Notes: generated by a model from the letters alone, not told the origin. Shown: positions 36,426 through 44,854, numbered from the stretch's first letter. The stretch: 64,000 nucleotides of DNA from Prevotella sp. UBA4217 (GCA_002379425.1 DFTH01000005.1:90537-154536), one strand, 5' to 3'. Numbers and translations are program-made.

Positions 36426-37871
36426 ATGAGAAAATATCTTTGGATCGTCCTGGCAACTTGTAGCCTGACACTCACTTCTTGCGAAGAATTTCTGGACTTA
36501 CTTGACGTTGTCTTCGACAACCCAGCATCCGACTATACCCCGACCTATTACGAGGACGTAGCGGCACCCGACTCCGTCTATGTCGCTGAAGTCAACCAGC
36601 CCAACCCGAAGGAATACCTGCCGGAACCGCCCGTCAAGGACGACGTAGCCTTCCTCGATGACCAGATTCAGTGGGAATGGGGCAAGACGCAGCGCGGCAC
36701 GACCCGCGGCACCACGGCGATGGCCCACATGGGACGCACCCCCCAGGTGATGTGCAAGGTGATGGCCGAAGTGCTGGGACTGCCCGCCATCAACAAGGAG
36801 ACCACTCCTGCCCTGGAGCGCCTGCTGCACAGGGCCTACCGCACCGGTGAACAATCTGCCAAGCCCGCCAAGTCGCTGTACGGTCGTCAGCGCCCCTACA
36901 CCATGATGGGCGAATCGACCCCCTGGTATGCCAATGATGCCTACGACAACACAGGCTCCTATACCTCTGCCACCACGGCAGCAGGATGGGCAGTAGGCCT
37001 GGCCTTCGCCGAGATGTGGCCTCCCCTGCAGAACAATATCCTGAGAAGCGCCTTCCAGTTTGGTGAAGACCGCGTCATCAGCGGCTCCAACTTCCAGAGC
37101 GATGTCGAGGGCGGCTACCTCTGCGGTGCTGCCGCCATGGCTCAGGCCCACAGAAACAACCGTCTGCTGGAGGACATCGTCTCTGCCCGCGAGGAATACA
37201 GGAACCTCAAGGGCCTGGCCTCCAACTATGACCCCACGGCCAACAGTCCCATCCCCGATGGCGTGAAGATCCTCAACAAGCCGGTGGGCAACGCCGATGC
37301 CCGTCAGCAGGCCGACCTGATGCGCTACTATGAGGCAAAGAAACTGCGCGACGGCAACCGGGGTACACAGGCTGTCCTGGATGCCGATGCCAGCACCAAC
37401 AACATGGCCAAGACCTTCGGCGGTATCCTGGGCATCAGCATCGACCCAAGCAACACGCCTGCCATCTACAACCTCATTGAGATGATCCGCCCCAACAACG
37501 TCAACGTATGCAATGCGGTAAAACTCACCTACTTCCGCCTGCGCCCCTTCGCACAGACAGGAGAATCGACCCCCCTGCCCGCCAAGGAGTCGTACTACAA
37601 GACACAGAGCAGTTACCCCTCAGGGCACACCTGCTTTGCCTGGGCCGTGGGCCTCATGCTCGCCGAGGTGGCACCAGCCTATCAGAACCAGATTCTCGCC
37701 CGCGCATACGTTTTCGGAGAGAACCGCGTGGTCGTGGGCTTCCACTGGCCCACCGATATTGATGCCGGCCGCCTGCTCGCTGCCTCTATCATCGCCAATC
37801 TGCAAAGCAATGCCCAATACCGCAGCCTCATCATACAGGCACGGAATGAATTTAAGAAACTAAAAGGTTAA
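36426..37871 (+). CDS. Lipoprotein with two PAP2 phosphatase domains, first one degenerate
   Basis: A 481-residue lipoprotein (lipobox LTSC) built from two tandem copies of the PAP2/acid phosphatase fold. The C-terminal copy has the complete active-site set: KLTYFRLRP, SYPSGH (His401) and ENRVVVGFHWPTD (His440, Asp444). The N-terminal copy keeps the first motif (KSLYGRQRP, Lys149) but has YTSA in place of PSGH and Asn in place of the catalytic His (DRVISGSNFQSD), so it is probably inactive. Family members hydrolyse phosphomonoesters or lipid phosphates, or act as vanadate haloperoxidases. A paralogue follows after 4 bp. Substrate unknown. Confidence 0.82.
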   Translation: MRKYLWIVLATCSLTLTSCEEFLDLLDVVFDNPASDYTPTYYEDVAAPDSVYVAEVNQPNPKEYLPEPPVKDDVAFLDDQIQWEWGKTQRGTTRGTTAMAHMGRTPQVMCKVMAEVLGLPAINKETTPALERLLHRAYRTGEQSAKPAKSLYGRQRPYTMMGESTPWYANDAYDNTGSYTSATTAAGWAVGLAFAEMWPPLQNNILRSAFQFGEDRVISGSNFQSDVEGGYLCGAAAMAQAHRNNRLLEDIVSAREEYRNLKGLASNYDPTANSPIPDGVKILNKPVGNADARQQADLMRYYEAKKLRDGNRGTQAVLDADASTNNMAKTFGGILGISIDPSNTPAIYNLIEMIRPNNVNVCNAVKLTYFRLRPFAQTGESTPLPAKESYYKTQSSYPSGHTCFAWAVGLMLAEVAPAYQNQILARAYVFGENRVVVGFHWPTDIDAGRLLAASIIANLQSNAQYRSLIIQARNEFKKLKG

Positions 37872-37875
37872 TCTC

Positions 37876-39351
37876 ATGACAGAACGCCGATATCCGATCT
37901 ATCTGGCGTCCTCGTGGCGACGCCTCCTGCCCGCCCTGCTGGGCTTCGCTCTCCTCATGTCGTGCGACAGTGGCTCAACAAGGACAGAGCCCGAACCCGT
38001 GACACCGCCCGACCAACCTGAGAATCCCGACCCTGCGGTGGTCTCCACCGACACCGTCTATCTCAGTCCCTCCCAACAGGCCAATGCCGTCTTTTTCCTG
38101 CCTTCCCCCCCAGACATCGATGATGCCGACTTTATCGATGACGAGGTACAGTGGGCATGGGGCATGTCCGTGCGCAATACCGACCGCGGCAGCGTGGCCA
38201 TGCTCAGGATGGGACGCACCCCCGCCTCCGTGCAAGCCATGATTGAGGGGAGCCTGAAACTCGAGACGGCCCTCAGCGAGACGACCACGCCGGCCCTCTG
38301 GAGACTGATGAAGAGGGCCTACTGGACGGGATTCCAGTCTGCCGCTAAGATTAAGCAGAAGTACATGCGCCAGCGACCCTTCGCCATGATGGATGAAGAA
38401 CCTTGGTATGCCGCCGACAGAAATGATGCCACGGGCTCCTACGCCTCGGCCAGCACCGCTGGCGGATGGGCCACCGCCCTGGCCTTCGCCGAGATGTGGC
38501 CACCACTTCAGAACGCCATCCTGCGCGTCGGATTCCTCTATGGCGAGGATCGTGTTATCAGCGGCTCCAACTTCCAGAGCGATGTCAACGGAGGCTACCT
38601 CTGCGGGGCCGTCGCCATGGCCCTGGCCCACAACAGTCCCTTGCTGAAGGCCGATATCGACGCCGCCCGCAAGGAATACAAGAGACTCATGGGACTGTCG
38701 GACTCCTTCGACCCCACGACAGGGCTGGAAGAGCCGGCAGGTGTCTATTTCCTGAATCCTCCAGTCACCACTGGCAGCGACCGCTATGAGGCAGATCTGG
38801 CACGCTATGAGCATGCCAAGACCCTGCGGAACGGCAACCGTGGCACCCAGGCCAAGCAGGATGCCGACTCCCATACCGACTACATGACGAAGATCTTCGG
38901 CTACACGCTATACCTCTATAATGCCTCCGAAGAGACGACTCCCAATATCTACGCCCTCATCGACCTGATCCGCGAGCACAACCTCGTGGTGGCCAACGAC
39001 CTGAAGGAGATATACTTCCGCCTGCGGCCCTTTGCCGAACTGGGCGAATCGACACCTGTCCCCGACGATGAGTACATGAGTGCCTCCAGCAGTTATGCCT
39101 CCGGCCATGCCTCCTTCGCCTGGGCATCTGCACTGGCCTTGGCAGAGGCCGTCCCCGAGCACAGTGAGGTCATCCTGAAGCGCGCCTTCGAATACGGTGC
39201 CAGTCGCCAGATCATCGGCTACCACTGGGCCAGCGACATCGAGGCCGGACGTCTGCTTGCCTGCGCCCTCATCGCCTATCTGCATAACGACAGGCAGTTC
39301 TGCGAACTCATCCAGAAGGCCCGTTCCGACTACCAGAATACTATTAACTAA
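37876..39351 (+). CDS. Second double-PAP2 lipoprotein, paralogue of the preceding gene
   Basis: A 491-residue lipoprotein (lipobox LMSC) with the same two-copy PAP2 layout as its upstream neighbour. The C-terminal half has KEIYFRLRP, SYASGH (Ala for the usual Pro) and ASRQIIGYHWASD, so the catalytic Lys, Arg, His and Asp are retained. The N-terminal half has KQKYMRQRP but YASA and SGSNFQSD at the other motifs, the same degeneration as in its neighbour. Shared degeneration implies that the domain fusion preceded the gene duplication. Likely co-transcribed with the first gene. Confidence 0.8.
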   Translation: MTERRYPIYLASSWRRLLPALLGFALLMSCDSGSTRTEPEPVTPPDQPENPDPAVVSTDTVYLSPSQQANAVFFLPSPPDIDDADFIDDEVQWAWGMSVRNTDRGSVAMLRMGRTPASVQAMIEGSLKLETALSETTTPALWRLMKRAYWTGFQSAAKIKQKYMRQRPFAMMDEEPWYAADRNDATGSYASASTAGGWATALAFAEMWPPLQNAILRVGFLYGEDRVISGSNFQSDVNGGYLCGAVAMALAHNSPLLKADIDAARKEYKRLMGLSDSFDPTTGLEEPAGVYFLNPPVTTGSDRYEADLARYEHAKTLRNGNRGTQAKQDADSHTDYMTKIFGYTLYLYNASEETTPNIYALIDLIREHNLVVANDLKEIYFRLRPFAELGESTPVPDDEYMSASSSYASGHASFAWASALALAEAVPEHSEVILKRAFEYGASRQIIGYHWASDIEAGRLLACALIAYLHNDRQFCELIQKARSDYQNTIN

Positions 39352-39360
39352 TACCACCCG

Positions 39361-40746
39361 TTAAACTGGGGCATCCCCGGCGACGACCGATAGAATAGCA
39401 CGCGCATACCAGCCGCGAACACCTTTACATTTCCCGTACGGGAAACGGCAGGCTTTCAAGGCAAGGGTAAGCATCTTGATATTAGGCACGTCAGGTCCAC
39501 TGACGTGCTTTTTTATCTCCGCCTGTATATCCACCGCCCTGAGGAAGTAGTCCTTGCTGCGCGGTGCCGGCTCGAAGTACGACAGCAGCACCGTCTCGGG
39601 CGACGACTCCCGCCGGTACAGCAGGTTGTGGCGCTCGATCTCCGCCTCCTCGGCCTTCGTGAAGTGCCACTGGGCCCCGCTGCGCAGTTCGGCGACGGCC
39701 TGGGCATAGAGTTGGCCGTAGTCGATGGGCGAGTCGGTATCGATGAGCCCCCCTACCTCACAGCACAGGTAGCGGCGCGAGCCCGTGGGATCGACCAGTG
39801 GCTCGCGGTCGTTGGTCGTGGCGATAAACGAGGCCATGCGGGGCCTCAGTTCATACTGGTCGGAGCGCATCTTGCGCGTCTGCACATCCTTCTCGGTGAG
39901 CACGCGCTTGATCTTCGCCTGTTCACGGTCGGTCTTGGCGTTATACTCGTCGATGTTCACCAGGAGCATCCTGCCGAGCATGCGCTCCACCTGTTCGGCG
40001 TTGTCGAGTTTGATGTCGTCGATATAGTACTCGCGCAGTGGCGGTGGCAGGAGGAGTCGGCAGAAGGTCGATTTGTGGGTGCCCTGCGCCCCGATGAGCA
40101 TCGGCACGACGGCATTGCCGTAGTCGCGGGAGAGGTTCATCCACTGCGCCACCATGGCCAGCATCCAGCGGTGGAAGTGGTCGGGCCAGCGGTCATAGTC
40201 GGTGGGCACGCGCCGCGCATACGCCCGGATGCGGTCGTTGCCGTCCCACGCGCCACAGCCGTCGAGGAAGTCGGTCACGGGGTTGTAGAGCGGCAGCAGC
40301 GCACTGCGCAGGTAGAGTTCCACATCGACCGACCATGCCACGCCCACCTGCTCCATCTGCTCGATGGCCAACCGCCGCAGTTCCCTGTCGGTCAGTTGTC
40401 GCCAGAGAGAAGGCTCTTTAGCCGAATGAGAAGGCTCTTTACGATTGTGAGGAGCCTCTTTAGAAACGTGAGGAGCCTCTTTTCCGGCAAAAGTAGGCTC
40501 TTTTCGGGAAGATTTGGCCTTGGAAGACCCGATTGGCCGGAATTCCTCCGTCTGTTTCATCACATTGTACCTCAACTCGTAGTTTTTCTCAAAAAACTCA
40601 CGAATACCCTTGACGATACGTTTACGTTCTCGGATCGACGACAGGTGTGGCTTCCTGTCATGATCCCTCACCTGATACTGCCTGAAGAGGGGGGTAATCA
40701 GGCCAAAACCGCTCTTCAGCAGCGAAAAAATCATCTTTATATCCAT
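39361..40746 (-). CDS. VapE/virulence-associated-E-type P-loop ATPase
   Basis: A 461-residue protein from the mobile-element-associated VapE group, probably an SF3-like helicase or replication ATPase. Walker A is GAQGTHKST, Walker B is LLVNIDEY, and an arginine motif (SRRYLCCEV) follows. The N-terminal ~100 residues include a linker of five 7-residue repeats beginning KEP/KEA. I start at 40746 because the longer open frame runs back through the TGTCC dyad and over the zinc-ribbon gene. In related genomes such genes sit with HU-like, smalltalk and cell-wall hydrolase genes; here the M15 peptidase and zinc-ribbon genes are upstream, and the HU and smalltalk genes lie 8 kb away. Function in the host is unproven. 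Confidence 0.8.
   Translation of the reverse strand: MDIKMIFSLLKSGFGLITPLFRQYQVRDHDRKPHLSSIRERKRIVKGIREFFEKNYELRYNVMKQTEEFRPIGSSKAKSSRKEPTFAGKEAPHVSKEAPHNRKEPSHSAKEPSLWRQLTDRELRRLAIEQMEQVGVAWSVDVELYLRSALLPLYNPVTDFLDGCGAWDGNDRIRAYARRVPTDYDRWPDHFHRWMLAMVAQWMNLSRDYGNAVVPMLIGAQGTHKSTFCRLLLPPPLREYYIDDIKLDNAEQVERMLGRMLLVNIDEYNAKTDREQAKIKRVLTEKDVQTRKMRSDQYELRPRMASFIATTNDREPLVDPTGSRRYLCCEVGGLIDTDSPIDYGQLYAQAVAELRSGAQWHFTKAEEAEIERHNLLYRRESSPETVLLSYFEPAPRSKDYFLRAVDIQAEIKKHVSGPDVPNIKMLTLALKACRFPYGKCKGVRGWYARAILSVVAGDAPV
40405..40509 (-). repeat. 21-bp tandem repeat in the vapE linker, 5 copies
   Basis: A GGCTCTTT/GCCTCTTT-containing unit recurs every 21 bp and encodes five heptads of the form K-E-(P/A)-(S/P/T)-(H/F)-x-x. 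Copies have diverged at synonymous and non-synonymous positions. Confidence 0.75.
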
Positions 40747-40773
40747 ATATAGTTGTCTTAAATGAAAAACATG

Positions 40774-40828
40774 TGTCCCATCTGTCCCATGTGTCCATAC
40801 TTTTTGGACAGTAGGGACAGATAGGACA
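40774..40828. promoter_or_regulatory. Symmetric TGTCC iteron dyad upstream of vapE
   Basis: TGTCC begins at 40774, 40783 and 40792. The inverse GGACA begins at 40806, 40815 and 40824. All are nine bases apart within each arm, with a 9-bp centre. As RNA the arms could form a ~26-bp imperfect stem. Could be a replication iteron set, an operator or an RNA hairpin. Confidence 0.7.
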
Positions 40829-40835
40829 CTTCTTT

Positions 40836-41006
40836 TTAGCGTTTCCCTAACACCACGCGCGCGCGTTGCCGCATCGTCCATTTCCACCACGCCTTCCTGG
40901 TATGCAGGACATAGTGGCAGTGACGGCACACCCGTCGCCGCGTGCCCGAGGGGTAGAGTTCAAACTGCTCCTCAGGCAGTTCACGCTGACAATTCTTGCA
41001 AAACAT
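40836..41006 (-). CDS. Small zinc-ribbon protein, 56 residues
   Basis: A short gene between the M15 peptidase and vapE. It starts MFCKNCQRELP and has two CxxC pairs (CKNC at residues 3-6 and CRHC at 27-30) spaced 20 residues apart, a classic four-Cys zinc ribbon. A basic, Trp-rich tail (RKAWWKWTMRQRARVV) follows and could bind nucleic acid. Same strand as its neighbours, 89 bp before vapE. No named family recognised. The conserved Cys spacing makes it likely real. Confidence 0.65.
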   Translation of the reverse strand: MFCKNCQRELPEEQFELYPSGTRRRVCRHCHYVLHTRKAWWKWTMRQRARVVLGKR

Positions 41007-41010
41007 ACTC

Positions 41011-41063
41011 TCAACTATGAACTCTTAACTATGAACTATGAACTCTCAACTATGAACTATGAA
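41011..41063 (-). repeat. AACTATGA-type microrepeat array overlapping the M15 gene end
   Basis: Imperfect 7-8 bp units of the form AACTATG / AACTCTC / AACTCTT fill the gap between the zinc-ribbon and M15 genes. The last M15 codons (VHSS-stop) are encoded by the array. Confidence 0.75.
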
Positions 41064-41499
41064 CCAAATTCCCAATCGCCTGGTGCCTGTTCTCCTTCGG
41101 GTTGAGGCACACCGAACAGTGGATCCACATCGAGCCCCGGCGGTTATACTCGAAGAGCAACTGGTCGAAATCGACATTCTTCTGGATGAACTTGAAGTAC
41201 TCCTTGCCCTGTTCCACGGAACTGATACGTATGTCCATCGCCTCACCGGAAAGATGCTTGGAGCAGCCCACGCCGTGGACGCCAGTGTTCACCGTCTCGT
41301 TGCGGAACGCACTATTCACATAGATGGGTCCGAACACCTCACGCAGCGGCTCACCCAGTTTCCAGCAGATATTGATCAGCGCCGCCAGTTGGAGGTCGTC
41401 GGGCGTGTTGTCGATGTGATGCCGTGTAGCCCAGCCAGAGCGCGTCATCTCATCATAACTAAAGTGCGGACTCAACATGAAATTCTTTCTCTTTGCCAT
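41050..41499 (-). CDS. M15-family peptidase (peptidoglycan D,D-peptidase, phage-type)
   Basis: A 149-residue protein of the Peptidase_M15_3 group, without a signal peptide. The zinc site is visible: CSKHLSGEAMDI (H and D ligands, HxxxxxxD) and MWIHCS (third ligand). FSYDEMTRS near the N terminus and NSAFRNETVN are also characteristic. Such enzymes cut peptide stems of peptidoglycan and often occur in prophages and in Bacteroidetes modules with HU-like and VapE genes. First gene of the minus-strand group M15-zinc ribbon-VapE. Confidence 0.85.
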   Translation of the reverse strand: MAKRKNFMLSPHFSYDEMTRSGWATRHHIDNTPDDLQLAALINICWKLGEPLREVFGPIYVNSAFRNETVNTGVHGVGCSKHLSGEAMDIRISSVEQGKEYFKFIQKNVDFDQLLFEYNRRGSMWIHCSVCLNPKENRHQAIGNLVHSS

Positions 41500-41694
41500 A
41501 ATCTCAAATGTTTTAATGTTTAATCTTTAATGTTTTATTGTACATCGTCGCGACTTGCGAGGGCAAAGTTACGCAGGGAAACGGAAACCGGCAAGCGTTT
41601 GGCCTGCCGTAGAGATAATCGTGGCGGAATGTAAGAAAGCGGGTGAATTTCAGTGCAATATCAGAGTCAGGAATAAAAAAATTTTAATATTTCT

Positions 41695-41725
41695 TTTGCT
41701 GATAACTCAAGTTTTATTATCTTTG
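41695..41725 (+). promoter_or_regulatory. Promoter of the M13 peptidase gene
   Basis: TTTG (41695-41698), 19 bp, TATCTTTG (41718-41725), 28 bp before the start codon. Confidence 0.75.
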
Positions 41726-41753
41726 CAGAACGAACTAAAACCCAAAACAGAGA

Positions 41754-43772
41754 ATGATGAAAAGATGGACGATTGCCGTAGTGCTGGCACTGGTAAGTAT
41801 AGTGGGCACTGCACAGAACCTGAGAGCGAACCTTGATGAGAGTGTGAAACCCGGTGAGAACTTCTGGCAGTATGCCGTCGGCACCTGGCTGAAGAACAAC
41901 CCGATTGACAAGGAGTACCCGATGAACGGTGCTTTCGTCGATCTGCAGAAGCAGAACGAACTGCGCATCAATGCACTGATCATGAAGTATGCCAACGAGA
42001 AAGACTTGCCACAGGGCAGCGACGGGCAGAAGATCGGTGCCCTCTACCGTCTCTACATGGACAGCGTGGGCCGCAACAAGATGGGTTATGAGCCGATCCT
42101 GCCTTACCTGAAGCAGATACGCAGCATCAAGACCCGCGAGGAGGCCATGAAGGTGATGGCTGAACTCGATGCCAAGGGCTTCAACACCGCTCCTTACGGT
42201 TTGAGCCTGTCGCTGAATCCCTTCAACTCATCGACCCTGATGATGGGGGTCTCTCATGGCGGTGCGACGCTGGATCAGGAATACTATGCCGAGCCCAACG
42301 AGCAGCAGAAGGCCGAAGTGGCAGCCAAGAAGAGTCTGTATAAGGATTTCCTGAAGATGGTGGGCAACAGCGATGCCGATGCCGAGCGCATGATGCAGAT
42401 AGAATGGGCCATCGAGCACAGGATCGGCGTCAAGACACTGAACCAGGTGGAGCGCCGCGACCCGATGAAGACGATCCACATCATGACGTGGGAGCAGTTG
42501 CTGAAAGACTTCAAGGGCATTGACTGGGTGGCCTATCGCGACGCGCTGAACGCGCCCAAGGACATTGACACGGTGAATGTAAGACAACCTGAGCCGCTGC
42601 ACGAGGTGGAGAAGGTGCTGGCCGAGACCAGTGTCGAGGACCTGAAGGCCTATATGGAGGTGAAGGCCGCCTACTCCTACAGCGAATACCTGAGCGATGC
42701 TTTTGGAGACCGTTATTTCGAGTACCAGAAGGCCGTCAGAGGCGTGCAGGAGCAGAAGCCCCGCTGGAAGCGTGCCGTCGCCGAGATTGACAACAGCCTG
42801 GAAGAGACCATCGGCAAACTCTACGCGGCAGAGTACTTCCCCGAGTCGAGCAAGCAGCGCGTCTATCGCCTGGTGAAAGACCTGCAGCAAGCCTTCGAGG
42901 ACCGTCTGAACGAGAATACCTGGATGAGCGACTCCACCAAGGCCAAGGCACTGGAGAAACTGCACGCCATGTATATCAACATAGGCTACCCCGATGAGTG
43001 GGAGGACCTGGAGAAGTTCATCGACATCCGCGAGGACCAGAACCTCGTGGAGAACTTCATCCGTATCCAACAGGAGGCACGCGCTGCCAACTACCGCAAG
43101 TACTGGCGCAAGCCCATGAACAAGAAACTGATGCCTATGTCGCCACAGACGGTGAACGCCTGCTATGTGCCACAGTTCAACAGCATCAACTTCCCCGCTG
43201 CCATCCTGCAGCCGCCGTTCTTCGACCCCGAGGCTGACTATGCCTGCAACTACGGCGCCGTTGGAACGGTCATCGGCCACGAGTTGAGTCACGGCTTCGA
43301 CGACCAGGGCTGTCAGTTCGACAAGGACGGTAATCTGAAGAACTGGTGGGCGGCAGAAGACAAGGCTAAGTTCGACGAGCGTACCAAGGTGCTGGCCGAC
43401 TGGTTCTCTGAGCAGGAGGCCCTGCCCGGTCTGAAGGTGAACGGTGAGAAGACCCTCGGCGAGAATATCGGCGACAACGGCGGAATACAGGTGGCCTACC
43501 GTGCCTTTGAGAACCGCTTGAAGCAGGAGCCATTGGAGCAGGAAGACGGTTTCACCCCCGCCCAGCGCTTCTACCTGGCCTTCGCCCGCATGTGGGCCAG
43601 CAACATCACGGATGAGTTCCTGGCCTACTGCGTCAACAGCGATGTCCACTCCCCCCACATCTTCCGCGTGAATGCCGCCCTGCCGATGATCGACTCCTGG
43701 TACGACGCCTTCGGCATCCAGCCCACCGACAAGATGTTCATCCCCAAGGAGAAGCGGGCACTGGTGTGGTAA
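41754..43772 (+). CDS. pepO: M13-family zinc endopeptidase (PepO/neprilysin type)
   Basis: A 672-residue secreted metallopeptidase that cleaves small peptides. Signal peptide MMKRWTIAVVLALVSIVGTAQ. The substrate-binding VNACYVP motif (NAxY type) precedes the zinc site HELSH (residues 509-513) and GENIGDNGG, with third ligand Glu570 and Asp574. The ending (KRALVW) is the typical M13 terminus. Its own consensus promoter lies upstream. The last 35 bp overlap the convergent gene at 43738. Confidence 0.94.
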   Translation: MMKRWTIAVVLALVSIVGTAQNLRANLDESVKPGENFWQYAVGTWLKNNPIDKEYPMNGAFVDLQKQNELRINALIMKYANEKDLPQGSDGQKIGALYRLYMDSVGRNKMGYEPILPYLKQIRSIKTREEAMKVMAELDAKGFNTAPYGLSLSLNPFNSSTLMMGVSHGGATLDQEYYAEPNEQQKAEVAAKKSLYKDFLKMVGNSDADAERMMQIEWAIEHRIGVKTLNQVERRDPMKTIHIMTWEQLLKDFKGIDWVAYRDALNAPKDIDTVNVRQPEPLHEVEKVLAETSVEDLKAYMEVKAAYSYSEYLSDAFGDRYFEYQKAVRGVQEQKPRWKRAVAEIDNSLEETIGKLYAAEYFPESSKQRVYRLVKDLQQAFEDRLNENTWMSDSTKAKALEKLHAMYINIGYPDEWEDLEKFIDIREDQNLVENFIRIQQEARAANYRKYWRKPMNKKLMPMSPQTVNACYVPQFNSINFPAAILQPPFFDPEADYACNYGAVGTVIGHELSHGFDDQGCQFDKDGNLKNWWAAEDKAKFDERTKVLADWFSEQEALPGLKVNGEKTLGENIGDNGGIQVAYRAFENRLKQEPLEQEDGFTPAQRFYLAFARMWASNITDEFLAYCVNSDVHSPHIFRVNAALPMIDSWYDAFGIQPTDKMFIPKEKRALVW

Positions 43773-44295
43773 GACAGGCCTGCGGCTCACCCGCTTCCAG
43801 ATGACACTCCAGTATCTCTGAGAAGCGGGTGGCGATGGCCACCATCTCATCGTAGGGCCGGCGCGTCTTGCTGTAGGCCGGGTCGAAGGTCCAGCGCGAA
43901 AAGGGGCGCGTGAAGCCCGTCTTCGTGATCTGCTTGAGGGCACTCAGTGAGAACGGCACGCGGCAGCCGGCGGGCTGGATGCGCCATGCCAGCCGCTCGA
44001 AGCCCGCATAGTCGCCATCGGCAACACCAAGGCCAAGGTCGGCCAGGATGCGATAGATGGCCTGCCACTGGCACTTGGAAGATACCAGATAACGACCCCG
44101 TGCATCCCTTTCCTGCATCAGCATGCTGATGCAGTTGCGCAGCATATCCTCCTCCGTCACCTTCGCCAGCGGAGCAGTGGCCTGCTCCATGCTGGCTACA
44201 CCCTGTAACGCTTCTGCAATCTCGCCAAACAACTTTCCCAGACGACCACAAGTCTCTTTCAGGCACCTGTACCTGTCCATTTCTTTCTTTTCCAT
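43738..44295 (-). CDS. Conserved hypothetical protein, 185 residues
   Basis: I cannot assign a family with confidence. The protein is soluble and mostly helical, with no signal peptide. The N-terminal half is acidic and helical; the C-terminal half has a pattern (AGFERLAWRI, SLSALKQITKTGFTRPFSRWTFD, SKTRRPYDEMVAIATRFSEIL) that I associate loosely with accessory hypothetical proteins of Bacteroides mobile regions (possibly DUF6043). It sits among mobile-module genes and overlaps the M13 gene end by 35 bp. The last ~15 residues lie in that overlap and look uncharacteristic, so the stop may have been lost and extended. Confidence 0.6.
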   Translation of the reverse strand: MEKKEMDRYRCLKETCGRLGKLFGEIAEALQGVASMEQATAPLAKVTEEDMLRNCISMLMQERDARGRYLVSSKCQWQAIYRILADLGLGVADGDYAGFERLAWRIQPAGCRVPFSLSALKQITKTGFTRPFSRWTFDPAYSKTRRPYDEMVAIATRFSEILECHLEAGEPQACLTTPVPASPWG

Positions 44296-44332
44296 TGGTT
44301 TAATACTCTTTATTAGTTTTAGTTCAAAAAGT

Positions 44333-44364
44333 TTATTAAATTACAAATAATCTTCGTATCTTTG
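44333..44364 (+). promoter_or_regulatory. Promoter of the structured leader
   Basis: TTTA (44333-44336), 20 bp, TATCTTTG (44357-44364). Transcription would begin near 44371, about 195 bp before the next start codon. Confidence 0.65.
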
Positions 44365-44370
44365 CAGCGG

Positions 44371-44566
44371 CCTTAAGGCCGTTTTCGTGGGATTACTCTT
44401 GGAGTTATTGGATTCTTTCTACCAAATTGCGAACCTGGGAAGAAAAAGAAGAGTCGATAGCGCCCTGTATAGGGTGTGGATGGATGTTCCATTCTTTTTC
44501 GGGTCTTCGCAAACCAGGTAGAAGTGGTCCATCTACCACACCTTTTATAAATATACAGACCGCCCT
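44371..44566 (+). ncRNA. Structured leader RNA with alternative pairings (riboregulator or small RNA)
   Basis: A near-palindrome CGGCCTTAAGGCCG opens the transcript. A long imperfect hairpin follows: TTCTACC (44417-44423) with GGTAGAA (44517-44523), TTGCGAA (44427-44433) with TTCGCAA (44506-44512), and AAAAAGAA (44443-44450) with TTCTTTTT (44492-44499). GGTAGA can instead pair with TCTACC at 44532-44537, just before CCTTTTAT, which would be a terminator-like hairpin. The apical ATAGGG (44469-44474) complements CCCTAT (44563-44568) at the start codon. These mutually exclusive pairings suggest attenuation or start-site control. A 6S-like RNA is an alternative. I do not recognise a known class. 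Confidence 0.5.
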
Positions 44567-44854
44567 ATGGAAAAGTACAACGACATTCACCTGACAGAAG
44601 ACGAGATCTACCGTGAACTTCTCGCAGTGGCAACCGACAATGAAGACCTGCTCGCTACATCACCGGAGCACTACCGCTCGAAGGTGATGGCCGACATGAC
44701 CTCGCTGGTCAGACGCGCCAGGCAGGATGCCGACATCCGGCAGTTCTTCCTCCAGGCAGGACAGGACCCCGAACAGGCCCTTGAGGCTATCCTGCAGAGG
44801 GCCATCCGGACAGTAGCCTCGGCTCCTCATTTCGCAAATCCACCGCGAAGTTAG
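44567..44854 (+). CDS. Hypothetical protein, 95 residues
   Basis: A small, acidic, helical cytoplasmic protein starting MEKYNDIHLTEDEIYRELL. No signal peptide, membrane helix or recognised motif. The C-terminal part (ALEAILQRAIRTV...) is probably disordered at the very end. The gene is preceded by a 195-nt structured leader with its own promoter, which is unusual for so small a gene and implies regulated expression. Function unknown; coding status is supported by the promoter, ATG position and codon use like its neighbours. Confidence 0.5.
   Translation: MEKYNDIHLTEDEIYRELLAVATDNEDLLATSPEHYRSKVMADMTSLVRRARQDADIRQFFLQAGQDPEQALEAILQRAIRTVASAPHFANPPRS

Noticed and set aside
40747..40929. N-terminal extension of VapE from a TTG or ATG upstream
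   Set aside because: The extended frame crosses the symmetric TGTCC array and the zinc-ribbon gene; the ATG at 40746 gives the more natural start.
43738..44295. Firm assignment to DUF6043
   Set aside because: Resemblance is from memory only and cannot be verified here, so it is left as hypothetical.
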